A stretch of DNA of 64,000 nt, taken from positions 87,222 to 151,221 of the forward strand of contig MKUN01000005.1 in assembly GCA_001897835.1 (NCBI GenBank), read 5' to 3'. This stretch comes from Bacteroidetes bacterium 46-16 (GTDB taxonomy: Bacteria; Bacteroidota; Bacteroidia; Chitinophagales; Chitinophagaceae). The notes below the pieces were generated by a model. That model was given only the letters and a program-made list of their open reading frames with translations, was not told the origin of the DNA and did not search any database. Both the position numbers and the translations under genes were made by a program. This document shows positions 35,281 through 44,233 of the stretch, in pieces. Position 1 is the first letter of the stretch. Each line of letters opens with the position of its first letter.

Positions 35281-36006
35281 TTAAAAAATATCCTGTTCAT
35301 AGACATAGAAACCGTGCCAGTTGTACCCGGGCATGCCATGCTACCGCCTGCATTGCAGGCCGAGTGGGCAAAGAAAGCAAAATACCTGAAAAGCAGCAAT
35401 GATGAAAATGCAGGACCGGATGTGCTGTACGGTGAAAAAGCGGGGATATTCTCGGAATTCGCTAAGGTGGTATGTATTGGCTTCGCCAGCTTTCACAAGC
35501 ATGGAGATACCTGGAAATTCAGGATGAAATCGCTGACAAATGATGACGAAAAAGTTTTGTTAAATGATTTTTGTGAAGTGATATCCAAGTTCACCGGCCG
35601 CTATAGTGAGTTACGGTTTTGCGGGCATAATATCAAAGAATTCGATATTCCCTTCCTTTGCCGGCGTATGGTCATAAACGACCTGCAACTGCCCGAGTGT
35701 ATGCAGCTAAGCGGTAAAAAACCATGGGAAATAAGCCACCTGGACACGCTGGAGCTATGGCGTTTCGGGGATTATAAACATTTCACTTCGCTGGCTTTGC
35801 TGGCGGCCGTATTGGGCATACCTTCGCCGAAAGATGATATAGACGGTAGTATGGTGGGAGAAGTGTACTGGAAGGAGCGGGACCTGGCAAGGATAGGTAA
35901 ATACTGCCTGCGCGATGTGCTGACCACTGCCAAAGTATTTTTAAGACTTAAGGGCATAAAGGATGAATTTCCCGAGCCTGTATTTGTAGATGAACATGAC
36001 CGCTGA
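35272..36006 (+). CDS. DEDD-type 3'-5' exonuclease (PolB-like)
   Basis: A predicted 3'-5' exonuclease of the RNase H-like fold, 244 residues. Asp11 and Glu13 in LFIDIETV form the first metal-binding motif. FCGHNIKEFDIPFLCRRM is the second, and the late YCLRDVLTTAKV carries the final acidic residue, in a DEDDy-like arrangement. This type is annotated as a predicted polymerase-B-like exonuclease in Bacteroidota. The last 17 bp overlap the start of holA, so the proteins are likely made together. A role in replication-linked proofreading or repair is inferred from this coupling. Confidence 0.85.
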   Translation: MEQLKNILFIDIETVPVVPGHAMLPPALQAEWAKKAKYLKSSNDENAGPDVLYGEKAGIFSEFAKVVCIGFASFHKHGDTWKFRMKSLTNDDEKVLLNDFCEVISKFTGRYSELRFCGHNIKEFDIPFLCRRMVINDLQLPECMQLSGKKPWEISHLDTLELWRFGDYKHFTSLALLAAVLGIPSPKDDIDGSMVGEVYWKERDLARIGKYCLRDVLTTAKVFLRLKGIKDEFPEPVFVDEHDR

Positions 36007-36997
36007 CCTGAGAAAATTATTCCAATCGCTGAAGGCGAAACAATATGCACCCATCTACCTGATAGACGGGGAAGAGCCCTACTACCTGGACACGGTAACG
36101 CACTACTTTGAGAACAGCATACTGAATGAGGGGGAGCGTGATTTTAACCTCATGGTGCTGTATGGGAAGGACAGTGAGTGGGCCGATGTGGTGAATGCCT
36201 GCAGGCGTTTCCCGATGTTCGCAGAGCGGCAGGTGGTGATATTGAAAGATGCTGCACAACTGAAGGGCTACAATGAATTGGCCGGGTACCTGGAAAACCC
36301 TGCCCCAACCACCCTCTTCCTCATAGAGTACAGGGGTAAGAAGGCCGATGGCCGCAGCAAGACCACCAAGCTGGCCAAGGAAAAAGGGTTCTACTTCAGC
36401 TCAGAGAAAATAAAGGATGACCATGTACCCAACTGGATACAGCAATATGGTGTGGAGACAGACTTTCATATAGGTGAGCGGGAGTCGCAGATACTAGCTA
36501 CTTACCTGGGCAATGACTTGCAGAAAATAGTGAACGAGATAGAGAAGGTGCGCATTAATGTGCCGGAAGAAAAAGCACTCTCGGCCGACCTGATACAAAA
36601 GTATATCGGCATCAGCAGGGAGTATAATGTATTTGAGTTTCCCGAGGTAGTGACCGGGCATGACCGGGATAAGCTGTATCGCATGCTGAGCTATTTTGCC
36701 GCTAACCCTAAATCGGCGCCGATGCCGCTGGTGATCGGCTCGTTCTACAATCATTTCAACAGGCTGTACCAGGCCAATTTTTTGAGGGGTAAAAGTGATA
36801 AGGATGTGGCTACCGCACTAGGCACCTATCCCAACAAAGCCAAAGAGGTAATGGCCCTGGCGCAGCACTGGCCGCTGGCGCGGGTGGAGCGCTGTATGCT
36901 GCTGCTGGGTAAATACAGTACCATGGCAGTAGGTATAGAAAGCAGTGTGCATGATGGTGAATTACTGAAGGAGATGGTGGGTATGATGATAGGATAA
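35990..36997 (+). CDS. holA: DNA polymerase III subunit delta
   Basis: HolA is the wrench subunit of the clamp loader that opens the beta clamp for loading on DNA. The N-terminal APIYLIDGEEPYYLDTVT matches the family start. Next come FAERQVVILKDAAQLKG and, in the AAA-like region, RVNVPEEKALSADLIQKYIG-like sequence and EYNVFEF. The C-terminal domain shows MLSYFAANPKSAPMPLVIGSFYNHFNRL. At 335 residues the length is typical. The ATG at 35990 is used; 35996 is an in-frame alternative. It overlaps the exonuclease gene upstream. Confidence 0.9.
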   Translation: MNMTADLRKLFQSLKAKQYAPIYLIDGEEPYYLDTVTHYFENSILNEGERDFNLMVLYGKDSEWADVVNACRRFPMFAERQVVILKDAAQLKGYNELAGYLENPAPTTLFLIEYRGKKADGRSKTTKLAKEKGFYFSSEKIKDDHVPNWIQQYGVETDFHIGERESQILATYLGNDLQKIVNEIEKVRINVPEEKALSADLIQKYIGISREYNVFEFPEVVTGHDRDKLYRMLSYFAANPKSAPMPLVIGSFYNHFNRLYQANFLRGKSDKDVATALGTYPNKAKEVMALAQHWPLARVERCMLLLGKYSTMAVGIESSVHDGELLKEMVGMMIG

Positions 36998-37051
36998 GTT
37001 AAAATTCAGACAGGAAAATTCAAAAACCACGGAATGCTTGTAAATTGAAGT

Positions 37052-37717
37052 GTGCGTAAGTATACTTTAGTTATTGCATGTGCCATTGTATCTATTTCTT
37101 CGGTTGCACAGAAGAAGTATGATGCAAGGCTGAGGAAACAACTGGATAGCCTGATGGTTGAGGACCAACGGTACAGGCAGTATATGAATACAGATGCTAA
37201 GAGCCGGGAGGCGCTTGACTCCCTATGGGCGCTGCAAGGCAGGCTGGATTCTTTGAATGTTGTATTCATTGAGCAGGTATTTAAAGCCAAAGGTTATCCC
37301 GGCGAATCGACGGTGGGAAAGCCTGCCAATGAAACTGCATGGTACATCATACAGCACTCTGAGAAGATCAAACAATATTTCCCGATGATGAAGGAAGCAG
37401 GTGAAAAGGGTGAGCTGCCGCAAAGGCTGGTAGCGATGATGGAAGACCGGTTGCTGACTGAAGACGATAAAGAGCAGGTGTATGGCACACAGGCTACGAG
37501 CATACCGGCCTTTGACAGTGCGGGACACCAAACAGGCGTGAAGGGCTATGTGATATGGCCAATAAAAGACCCGGAGCATGTGAATGAAAGGCGAAAGAAA
37601 GCTGGGTTTGCCGAGACGGTGGAACAGAATGCAAAAGACATGGGGATAGAATATAAAAAAATGACTATGGAAGAGTTAAGAGCGACAAGGCAGGCAATAA
37701 TATACAGGCAGCCTTAG
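37052..37717 (+). CDS. exported DUF6624-like protein
   Basis: A 221-residue protein, probably exported: the N-terminus MRKYTLVIACAIVSISSVAQ looks like a signal peptide. The start is a GTG at 37052; no ATG lies upstream in frame. The C-terminal region has AWYIIQHSEKIKQYFPMMKEAGEKGELP, MMEDRLLTEDDKEQVYGTQ and NERRKKAGF, a layout I associate with the DUF6624 family. The YGTQ motif is conserved there, but the function is unknown. It may be co-transcribed with holA, 54 bp upstream. It ends just short of the convergent ribF stop, with no room for a terminator. Confidence 0.75.
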   Translation: MRKYTLVIACAIVSISSVAQKKYDARLRKQLDSLMVEDQRYRQYMNTDAKSREALDSLWALQGRLDSLNVVFIEQVFKAKGYPGESTVGKPANETAWYIIQHSEKIKQYFPMMKEAGEKGELPQRLVAMMEDRLLTEDDKEQVYGTQATSIPAFDSAGHQTGVKGYVIWPIKDPEHVNERRKKAGFAETVEQNAKDMGIEYKKMTMEELRATRQAIIYRQP

Positions 37718-37719
37718 GC

Positions 37720-38646
37720 TTATTTAAGAACGCTAATGCTGTATTCTTTATCACGATGTAACTGATCTTTAAGTGCCTCGAGTGAATCGAATTTTTCTTC
37801 ATCGCGCAGGCGGGCGACAAATTCTATCTCGAGCATATCACCGTATATCTCTTTGTCGAAATTGAAGATGTTCACTTCTATTTTGATACTCTTGTCGTCG
37901 GTGACGGTGGGATTGTGGCCGATGCTCAACATGCCTTTAAACGAAGTGCCCTGCCACCGGGCATAGACTGCGTAGATGCCGATGGCGGGCAGTATTTGCT
38001 CCGGCTCGGAATGGCGAATGTTGGCCGTGGGATAGCCGATGGTACGGCCAAGTTTATTGCCCTCTATAACGGTGCCGCTAATGGTATAATTGCGTCCCAG
38101 CATATGCCCGGCATCACTGATGCGGCCTTCGGCAAGGGCTTTGCGTATCTTGGTGGAGCTGACAGCGGCTTCGTCTATGAGTTGTGCCGGTATCTCGAAG
38201 ACCTTGTATCCATATTCGGCAGACTGCTCTTTTAAGAGGTTGATATCGCCTTTCCTATCATGACCGAAATGATGGTCGTAACCGATGACTATACTGTGTG
38301 GCTGAAATTTTTTGACCAGGAAATCACGAATGTATTCCGTAGCAGACAGTTGGGAGAACTCACGGGTAAAGGGGGCGACCACTACATGGTGTATGCCGGC
38401 TTTGACAATGAGATCGAGTTTTTGCTGCAGGGGGGTGATGAGCTTTATAGGCTGCCCGGGGAAGAGCAGCTTGCGCGGGTGCGGCTCGAAGGTGATGACA
38501 ATGCTCTCGCCTTTCACCGATTTAGTGTGCCTTACCACTTCATCGAGTATGGTACGGTGACCAAGGTGCACACCGTCGAAGGTGCCTATGGTAAGCACCG
38601 CATGCTCGAAACGTGGTAAGCTGTCTATGTCGAAATATAATGCCAT
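37720..38646 (-). CDS. ribF: bifunctional riboflavin kinase/FAD synthetase
   Basis: RibF phosphorylates riboflavin to FMN and adenylates FMN to FAD. The N-terminal nucleotidyltransferase has TIGTFDGVHLGHR near residue 22 and the VIGYDHHFGHDRKG block (about residues 122-135). The C-terminal kinase has GRTIGYPTANI and NPTVTDDKSIKIEVNIFNF. The length of 308 residues is standard. It is convergent with the DUF6624-like gene. Downstream of the stop only 2 bp separate them. Confidence 0.95.
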   Translation of the reverse strand: MALYFDIDSLPRFEHAVLTIGTFDGVHLGHRTILDEVVRHTKSVKGESIVITFEPHPRKLLFPGQPIKLITPLQQKLDLIVKAGIHHVVVAPFTREFSQLSATEYIRDFLVKKFQPHSIVIGYDHHFGHDRKGDINLLKEQSAEYGYKVFEIPAQLIDEAAVSSTKIRKALAEGRISDAGHMLGRNYTISGTVIEGNKLGRTIGYPTANIRHSEPEQILPAIGIYAVYARWQGTSFKGMLSIGHNPTVTDDKSIKIEVNIFNFDKEIYGDMLEIEFVARLRDEEKFDSLEALKDQLHRDKEYSISVLK

Positions 38647-38689
38647 TGATCAAGCCTGAACAAGCAAGGCGTGCTGGCGAGCCCGCCTG

Positions 38690-39475
38690 TTATTCTATTT
38701 TTAAAGGGTTGAATGTTGGTGATGTTTTTATATAAATGCCATCTACTCCAGCGCCCATTCCAAAACCGCAATCGGCAGCGTTTTCTGCAGTTTGTATAAC
38801 AAGGAAGCCATTAAAAAAATGAAGGCTGAATTTGCAATTGCCAAACTCGGAATTCTCATACAGGGCTACATAATTATTGATAGCAATGGTGTCATCTTCC
38901 ACGGTGGCCATATGATAGGCCGGTGTCCCGGTGACACAAGATGCATTAAAGATGATATGTGCTGCATCCAGTTGTTTTATGGATACTTCGCCCATACCGC
39001 CCTCTTTGGGATATTGGTAGCGATAGGTGCCATCTATTTTGCCGGGGGTAAAAGAAATAGTTTTATCTATAGAGGTATCCTTAGGCAAAAGGCTGAAAGA
39101 AAATTCTTTGTTGCCACTGTACCACTGACCCGTGAGACTGTCATTGCTGTAAGTGCCAGACCATGTGCCGGAAATAAGACCGCTATCGGAAAATTCTTTT
39201 ATCATGTACATGGACGGTGCCAATTGCCCCAGTATTCTTATCGGCTTTTTGTTGCTGCTGTTCAGGTAAACCAACTCACCTGCCAATACACTGTCCTTAA
39301 GTGCAAAGTGCATAAATACCGGTATGTTTCCCCTGATCGTTCCTGTCCATGACCTGGTGTCGCTGTTGTCTTTTGCTGTACTTGCGATTGCAGGCGTTCT
39401 GTCTGCCGGCTTATCAGCTGTGCCATTACAGGCGGCAAACAATATAAGTGCAACAATAAAGACGATCCTGTTCAT
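38690..39475 (-). CDS. lipoprotein, unknown function
   Basis: A 261-residue lipoprotein: the signal peptide ends in LILFAAC (Cys at about residue 16), with a short Asn/Gly linker. The mature domain is beta-rich with repeated short strands (RSWTGTIRGNIPVFMHFALKDSVLAGELVY, GTWSGTYSNDSLTGQWYSGNKEFSFSL), suggesting a beta-barrel or lipocalin-like fold. Three Cys residues lie in the C-terminal half (SCVTG, NCKFS, DCGFG). No enzymatic motif is seen. It is 6 bp downstream of kynU and is probably co-transcribed, but no functional link is obvious. Confidence 0.75.
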   Translation of the reverse strand: MNRIVFIVALILFAACNGTADKPADRTPAIASTAKDNSDTRSWTGTIRGNIPVFMHFALKDSVLAGELVYLNSSNKKPIRILGQLAPSMYMIKEFSDSGLISGTWSGTYSNDSLTGQWYSGNKEFSFSLLPKDTSIDKTISFTPGKIDGTYRYQYPKEGGMGEVSIKQLDAAHIIFNASCVTGTPAYHMATVEDDTIAINNYVALYENSEFGNCKFSLHFFNGFLVIQTAENAADCGFGMGAGVDGIYIKTSPTFNPLKIE

Positions 39476-39481
39476 AAGCGC

Positions 39482-40747
39482 TTATTGTAAAGACATCAGT
39501 ACTTCATAAAACCTGAAGGCATCCTCAAAGGTGTTATAAAGCGGCACGGGGGCAATGCGGATCACATTTGGTTCGCGCCAGTCGGCAACCACGCCATTTT
39601 GAGTTAGCTTTTCAAATACTTCGCGGCCCCTTTCGGCAAAGAGGAGCGATAACTGGCAGCCACGACGCGAAGGCTCCGCCGGTGTGATGATCCCGAAAGG
39701 CAGATGCTTTATTTGTTTTAATAAATATTCAAGATAGCCGGTGAGCTTTATGCTTTTTTCGCGGAGTTCGCTGATCCCGGCTTTTTCAAAAATATCGAGT
39801 GCGGCATTGTGCGCCACCATATTGAATACGGGGGCATTGCTCATTTGCCAGCCGGCAACACCTGGCTGGGGTATAAAGCCCTTCTCCATTTTGAAGCGGG
39901 TCTTTTCATCGTTGCCCCACCAGCCTGCCAGCCTGAAACTTTTGGGGTTATTGCCATGATGCTCATGCACATACATGCCGCCAACCGCACCGGGGCCCGA
40001 ATTGAGGTATTTATAAGAACACCAGCAGGCAAAATCGACCCCCCAGTCGTGCAATTGCAGGGGAACATTGCCTACGGCATGTGCAAGGTCGAAACCGGCG
40101 TAGGCACCATTGCGATGCGCCACATCGGTTATTTTTTTCAGGTCGAAGAACTGGCCGGTGTAATAATTGACACCACCAATCATTACCATCTGCAGGTGCT
40201 CGCGGTTATATTCTATAGCATTAATGATATCTTCTTCTTCAATGATGTGCTGCCCCTCGCGCGGGCTTATCTCTATAATTGCATCCTCAGGGTCATAACC
40301 ATACATGCGCACCTGTGTCTCTACCGCATACTGGTCGGAAGGGAATGCCCCGGCCTCCATGAGGATCTTATATTTTGTGCTATCTGGGCGATAAAAAGAA
40401 AGCATGAGCAGGTGCAGGTTGACTGTAAGTGCATTGGCTGCCACCACTTCGCCGGGTTGTGCTCCTACAAGCTTTGCAAGCCGGTCGGTAAATAAGTGAT
40501 GATAGGAAAACCAGGGATTGCGTGCGCGGAAATGGCCTTCAACCCCATGTTTGGCCCAATCGTCGAGCTCCTTCTCCATTAAATAAGCAACGCTCTTAGG
40601 CTGTAATCCCAGGGAGTTACCGCAAAAGTAGCAGGCATCTTTGCCATCGTGCTGTGGGAATAAGAACCGTTCACGGAATGAAAACAAAGGGTCGGTCCTG
40701 TCCTGCGCCTGTGCGTACTCCAATGATGCTTCGTATGAAATGGGCAT
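39482..40747 (-). CDS. kynU: kynureninase
   Basis: A PLP enzyme that splits kynurenine into anthranilate and alanine (or 3-hydroxykynurenine into 3-hydroxyanthranilate). The sequence has CYFCGNSLGLQPKSVAYLMEKELDDW near the start, AYAGFDLAHAVGNVPL with the PLP-pyridine Asp, and the Schiff-base Lys in CSYKYLNSGPG. RLAGWWGNDEKTRF and QPGVAGWQMSN follow. Its 421 residues fit the family. It is the only kynurenine-pathway gene in the window. A -7-like element lies about 26 bp upstream of the start. Confidence 0.95.
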   Translation of the reverse strand: MPISYEASLEYAQAQDRTDPLFSFRERFLFPQHDGKDACYFCGNSLGLQPKSVAYLMEKELDDWAKHGVEGHFRARNPWFSYHHLFTDRLAKLVGAQPGEVVAANALTVNLHLLMLSFYRPDSTKYKILMEAGAFPSDQYAVETQVRMYGYDPEDAIIEISPREGQHIIEEEDIINAIEYNREHLQMVMIGGVNYYTGQFFDLKKITDVAHRNGAYAGFDLAHAVGNVPLQLHDWGVDFACWCSYKYLNSGPGAVGGMYVHEHHGNNPKSFRLAGWWGNDEKTRFKMEKGFIPQPGVAGWQMSNAPVFNMVAHNAALDIFEKAGISELREKSIKLTGYLEYLLKQIKHLPFGIITPAEPSRRGCQLSLLFAERGREVFEKLTQNGVVADWREPNVIRIAPVPLYNTFEDAFRFYEVLMSLQ

Positions 40748-40772
40748 GTTTAAAATATTATCACTTTAGGGG

Positions 40773-40780
40773 CAAAAATA
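40773..40780 (-). promoter_or_regulatory. -7 promoter element of kynU
   Basis: On the minus strand TATTTTTG fits TAnnTTTG about 26 bp before the kynU start. Confidence 0.4.
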
Positions 40781-40881
40781 CAGGACTATGTTAAAGTTTA
40801 GGGAATTATTTCTGCCCCGACCATATGATGGCAATAGCTATGGCATGATTGTTTAAGTGTTGCAGGCAAAACGGAATTGTT

Positions 40882-41400
40882 ATGAAAAAGATATGTTTAT
40901 TTATTACGATGATGATCTTCAGTCTTGTTCTTACACAAGATAGTTTTGCAAGGACCGGAGATATAGGTCTTGGTTTGCGTGCTACCCCCGATGGCGGTGG
41001 TTTTACCGGTAAATTCTTCATTGACAGGAACCTGGCAATAGAAGGGCAAATGAATGCAGGTGGCGTACTGGGCTGGGAAGACGGTACCAGTTTTAATGCC
41101 GTAGCGCTGATAGAATATCATATATACCTGCCTAATCCTGACTGGCGTATCTTCTTTGGCGGCGGTATGCATGCCGGGGTGTGGGACCATAATGGCCGTG
41201 TATATAACTATGAGACAGGACGCTATGATGCTGATAATGAAGGCATATTCGGTATAGATGGTATCGGTGGTGTGGAATACAGGTTTCGCAAGATACCGCT
41301 GGGCTTAAGCGCTGATTTTAAACCAGCTATAAATTTTGTGCGTGATGTAAATTACTTCCCGCATAATATGTTTGGCTTAAGTGCTCGTTTTTACCTGTAA
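40882..41400 (+). CDS. small outer-membrane beta-barrel-like protein
   Basis: A protein of 172 residues starting at the ATG at 40882 (MKKICLF); an upstream TTG would add residues that disrupt the signal peptide. The signal segment ends in SFA (about residue 24). The mature part has alternating strands (DIGLGLRATPDGGGFTGKFFIDRNLAIEGQMN, AVALIEYHIYL, WRIFFGGGMHAGV, GGVEYRFRKIPLGLSADFKP) and ends with FGLSARFYL, where the terminal aromatic-hydrophobic residue suits an outer-membrane barrel. It resembles small 8-stranded OmpW/OmpX-like proteins. Function unknown. A terminator follows. Confidence 0.75.
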   Translation: MKKICLFITMMIFSLVLTQDSFARTGDIGLGLRATPDGGGFTGKFFIDRNLAIEGQMNAGGVLGWEDGTSFNAVALIEYHIYLPNPDWRIFFGGGMHAGVWDHNGRVYNYETGRYDADNEGIFGIDGIGGVEYRFRKIPLGLSADFKPAINFVRDVNYFPHNMFGLSARFYL

Positions 41401-41430
41401 ACGGTTTACAGATATTCATTGATAAAATGA

Positions 41431-41465
41431 TAACGCCGGTCGATGACCGGCGTTACTGTTTTTGT
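41431..41465 (+). terminator. intrinsic terminator after the beta-barrel gene
   Basis: A perfect 11-bp stem (41431-41441 with 41445-41455) with loop GAT is followed by CTGTTTTTGTT. It lies 31 bp after the stop at 41400. Confidence 0.85.
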
Positions 41466-41479
41466 TGCTAACTTAAATG

Positions 41480-41487
41480 TATATTTG
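41480..41487 (+). promoter_or_regulatory. -7 promoter element of the lemA operon
   Basis: TATATTTG fits the TAnnTTTG consensus 19 bp before the lemA ATG. A -33 TTG is less clear. Confidence 0.45.
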
Positions 41488-41505
41488 AGGATAAAATAAA
41501 TAACA

Positions 41506-42084
41506 ATGAAAGGTTTATATGTTGTTTTGGGCATTTTATTGCTCCTTGTACTAATGGGCGGTTGCAGCTATAACGGCATGAACAAAATGAGGGGAGATGT
41601 GGATGAGAAGTGGGCAAATGTTCAAAGCAGTTACCAGCGCCGCAGCGACCTGATCCCCAACCTTGTAGCCACTGTAAAGGGCGTGGCCGATTTTGAAAAG
41701 ACCACCCTGACACAGGTGATAGAGGCAAGGGCCAGCGCAACGAAGATGACCGTAAATGCGAATGACCTGACCGCTGAGAAGCTGCAGCAGTTCCAGCAGT
41801 CGCAGGGGCAACTGAGCCAGGCACTGGGCAGGCTGATGGTTGTGGCAGAGCAATATCCCCAACTGAAGGCTAACCAGAACTTCACCCAACTGCAGGACCA
41901 GCTTGAAGGCACGGAAAACCGCATAAAAGTAGCCCGTGATGAATATAATGCCGTGGTAAAGACCTACAATGTAAAGATCACGTCTTTCCCGCAGGTAATG
42001 TATGCGGGTATGTTCGGGTTCACGAAAAAGCCCTGGTTCGAGGCCGACAAGGGAGCTGAGAAGGCCCCTGCCGTACAGTTTTAA
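41506..42084 (+). CDS. lemA: LemA family protein
   Basis: A small protein with one N-terminal membrane helix (residues 2-20) and a helical domain typical of LemA. Family motifs are VDEKWANVQSSYQRRSDLIPNLVATVKG, SQGQLSQALGRLMVVAEQYP, and GTENRIKVARDEYN followed by YNVKITSFP. Its 192 residues match other members. LemA is usually next to TPM-domain genes, as here, though its molecular role is not settled. It starts a three-gene operon followed by a hydrolase. Confidence 0.93.
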   Translation: MKGLYVVLGILLLLVLMGGCSYNGMNKMRGDVDEKWANVQSSYQRRSDLIPNLVATVKGVADFEKTTLTQVIEARASATKMTVNANDLTAEKLQQFQQSQGQLSQALGRLMVVAEQYPQLKANQNFTQLQDQLEGTENRIKVARDEYNAVVKTYNVKITSFPQVMYAGMFGFTKKPWFEADKGAEKAPAVQF

Positions 42085-42096
42085 AAAGAGAAGGCT

Positions 42097-42558
42097 ATGT
42101 TCTTATTACCGTGGAAAAAAAGAGCCATACTGGATGAAGAATCGCAGCAACGCGTGGTGGCCTGCATTAAAGAAGCTGAAGGCAAGACCACGGGGGAGGT
42201 GCGCGTGTTCGTGGAGCGGAAATGCGCTTATATGAATGCCATGGACCGTGCGGTAGAATTATTCGGTAAGCTAGCTATGTATAAAACCGAGATGCGTAAT
42301 GCTACTATAGTATACCTGGCAGTGGATGACCGGCAGTTCGCCTTATTTGGCGATACGGCAATTTACGAAAAGGCCGGGGGACCTGCCTTTTGGGAGCAGG
42401 CGGCATCAAGGCTCAAGGAATACCTGAAGAAGGATGAGGTGACAGAAGGGCTTTGTGCCTGTGTAACGGAACTGGGCCATGCACTGGCCACTCATTTCCC
42501 TTTTGATCCGAACATAACGAAGAATGAGCTGCCTGACGAAATAGTATTTGGTAAATGA
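42097..42558 (+). CDS. TPM domain protein
   Basis: A 153-residue protein with a TPM domain (residues 11-140): TTGEVRVFVERKC, ATIVYLAVDDRQFALFGDTAIYEKAGGPAFWEQ and the C-terminal LGHALATHFPFDP. In this group the N-terminal signal is missing and a short aromatic-basic start (FLLPWKKR) appears, so it is probably a cytoplasmic or membrane-associated member. It lies between lemA and the larger TPM gene, overlapping the latter by 4 bp. Function in the LemA system is unknown. Confidence 0.88.
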   Translation: MFLLPWKKRAILDEESQQRVVACIKEAEGKTTGEVRVFVERKCAYMNAMDRAVELFGKLAMYKTEMRNATIVYLAVDDRQFALFGDTAIYEKAGGPAFWEQAASRLKEYLKKDEVTEGLCACVTELGHALATHFPFDPNITKNELPDEIVFGK

Positions 42559-43361
42559 TGAATGTGCTCCATAAAATATCGTTGCGTGTATTGGGGCTTT
42601 TATTCCTGTTGCTCGCGGCAACAATGGTAAAAGCCGGTGATGATGATTTTCCGCCAAGGCCATCGCCCCCAAGGCTGGTGAATGACCTGGCCGGTATGAT
42701 GAACCCACGTGAACAGTCGGAACTTGAAGACAAGCTGGTGGAATTTGACCGGACCACCTCGACACAGATCGCGGTGGTGACAATAAAATCGCTGGGGAGT
42801 TATGATGCCAGCGACTATGCCATAAAACTCTTTAATAAATGGGGTATAGGCCAGGCGGGGAAAAATAACGGGGTGCTGATATTTGCATCGCTGGGTGACC
42901 ATAAAATGTGGATCACTACCGGGCGGGGTGTGGAAGGGGCGCTTACCGACCTGCAATGCGGTGAGATAGTACGCAACGAGATGCGCCCCGCATTCAAAGA
43001 AGGGAATTACTACCAGGGTTTTTCGCGTGCTGCCGATGCTGTGATCGCGGCAACGAAAGGTGAATATACTGCTGATAAGAAGGAGCATAAGGGAATGCCC
43101 ATATGGGGCACGATACTTCTTATCGCTATCATCTACTTTATCCTATGGTTGCTGAGCAAGCGCGGCGGCGGTGGCGGTGGTAATTATATGAGTGGTCGTG
43201 GATGGGGCGGATTTGGTGCCGGCTGGATGATCGGCAGCATGATGAACCGAGGCTCAGGCGGCTGGGGCGGTGGCAGCAGCGGTGGCTGGGGCGGCGGTGG
43301 CGGCTTCGGTGGCTTTGGAGGAGGCAGCAGCGGCGGCGGCGGTGCCGGGGGCAGCTGGTAA
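42555..43361 (+). CDS. TPM domain membrane protein with Gly-rich tail (YgcG-like)
   Basis: A 268-residue membrane protein. A signal segment (about residues 5-24, ending VKA) precedes the TPM domain: LVNDLAGMMNPREQSELEDKL, STQIAVVTIKSLG, KWGIGQAGKNNGVLIFASL and WITTGRGVEGALTD. A membrane helix follows at about residues 182-200 (GTILLIAIIYFILWLLS). The tail is a low-complexity Gly/Ser stretch. This is the canonical YgcG layout. It starts inside the previous stop. Another hydrolase gene begins 17 bp later. Confidence 0.92.
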   Translation: MMNVLHKISLRVLGLLFLLLAATMVKAGDDDFPPRPSPPRLVNDLAGMMNPREQSELEDKLVEFDRTTSTQIAVVTIKSLGSYDASDYAIKLFNKWGIGQAGKNNGVLIFASLGDHKMWITTGRGVEGALTDLQCGEIVRNEMRPAFKEGNYYQGFSRAADAVIAATKGEYTADKKEHKGMPIWGTILLIAIIYFILWLLSKRGGGGGGNYMSGRGWGGFGAGWMIGSMMNRGSGGWGGGSSGGWGGGGGFGGFGGGSSGGGGAGGSW

Positions 43362-43378
43362 TATTATTTGTATTAGAA

Positions 43379-44233
43379 ATGCACATTGTAAAAAATATTT
43401 TGCTGGAAGGCAGCTTTGGTAAACCTATACCAACTGACATCTTTTACCTGCACACTGAACGGTCAAAGCCTGTTGTCATCTATTCGCATGGTTTCAACGG
43501 CTTTAAAGATTGGGGTAATTTCGACCTTATTGCGGAGCAGTTCGCATCGGCGGGCTTTGTATTCATCAAATTCAATTTTTCGCATAACGGTACTACGCCG
43601 GAGCATCCTGAAGCCTTCGTGGATATGGAGGCCTATGCTAATAATAATTACACTACAGAACTGGAGGAACTGGGTGCTGTGATCAACTGGGCCCTCTCTG
43701 AGGGACATGAGCATGCGGGGCAAATAGATAAGGAAAAGCTATTTCTCATCGGGCACAGTCTTGGCGGGGGCATATCCATCCTGAAGGCTGCTGAAGACAG
43801 CCGGGTAAAGGAAGTGGCCACATGGGCATCGATACATAAATGCAAGACCCCATGGGGCGGATGGCCAACCGACCGGATAGTGGAGTGGAAAGAAAAGGGC
43901 GTGACCTACACGACCAATAGCCGCACAAAACAGGAGCTGCCACTCAACTACCAGTTGTACGAAGATTATCAAAACAATAAGGAGCGCCTGAATATACAGG
44001 ATGCGCTCAAAAAGCTGGATATACCGCTGTTGTTCTGCCATGGGATAGATGACACCTCTGTGCCGGTGGAAAAAGCTTACACCCTGCACCGCTGGCATCC
44101 CTCTGCCGAGTTGTTCCTGGTGCCCTCCGACCATGTATTCGGACGCAAGCACCCATGGACCGAAAACCACCTGCCTAAGGCTATGCAGGAAGTGGTGGAA
44201 CATACGATAGAATTCTTCAACAACCCTGCTTAG
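43379..44233 (+). CDS. alpha/beta hydrolase
   Basis: A 284-residue alpha/beta-hydrolase fold protein. The start at the ATG at 43379 gives MHIVKNILLEG; the longer open frame to 43202 runs through the Gly-rich codons of the preceding gene. The oxyanion region is YSHGFNGFKDWG, the nucleophile Ser is in FLIGHSLGGGISI, an acid candidate is in CHGIDDTSVP, and a catalytic-type His is in VPSDHVFGR. There is no signal peptide, so it is cytoplasmic. The substrate is unknown; the general pattern is esterase or dienelactone-hydrolase-like. Confidence 0.85.
   Translation: MHIVKNILLEGSFGKPIPTDIFYLHTERSKPVVIYSHGFNGFKDWGNFDLIAEQFASAGFVFIKFNFSHNGTTPEHPEAFVDMEAYANNNYTTELEELGAVINWALSEGHEHAGQIDKEKLFLIGHSLGGGISILKAAEDSRVKEVATWASIHKCKTPWGGWPTDRIVEWKEKGVTYTTNSRTKQELPLNYQLYEDYQNNKERLNIQDALKKLDIPLLFCHGIDDTSVPVEKAYTLHRWHPSAELFLVPSDHVFGRKHPWTENHLPKAMQEVVEHTIEFFNNPA

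Noticed and set aside
43202..43378. N-terminal extension of the alpha/beta hydrolase frame
   Set aside because: This stretch translates the Gly-rich codons of the preceding TPM gene in another frame; the real hydrolase start is the ATG at 43379.
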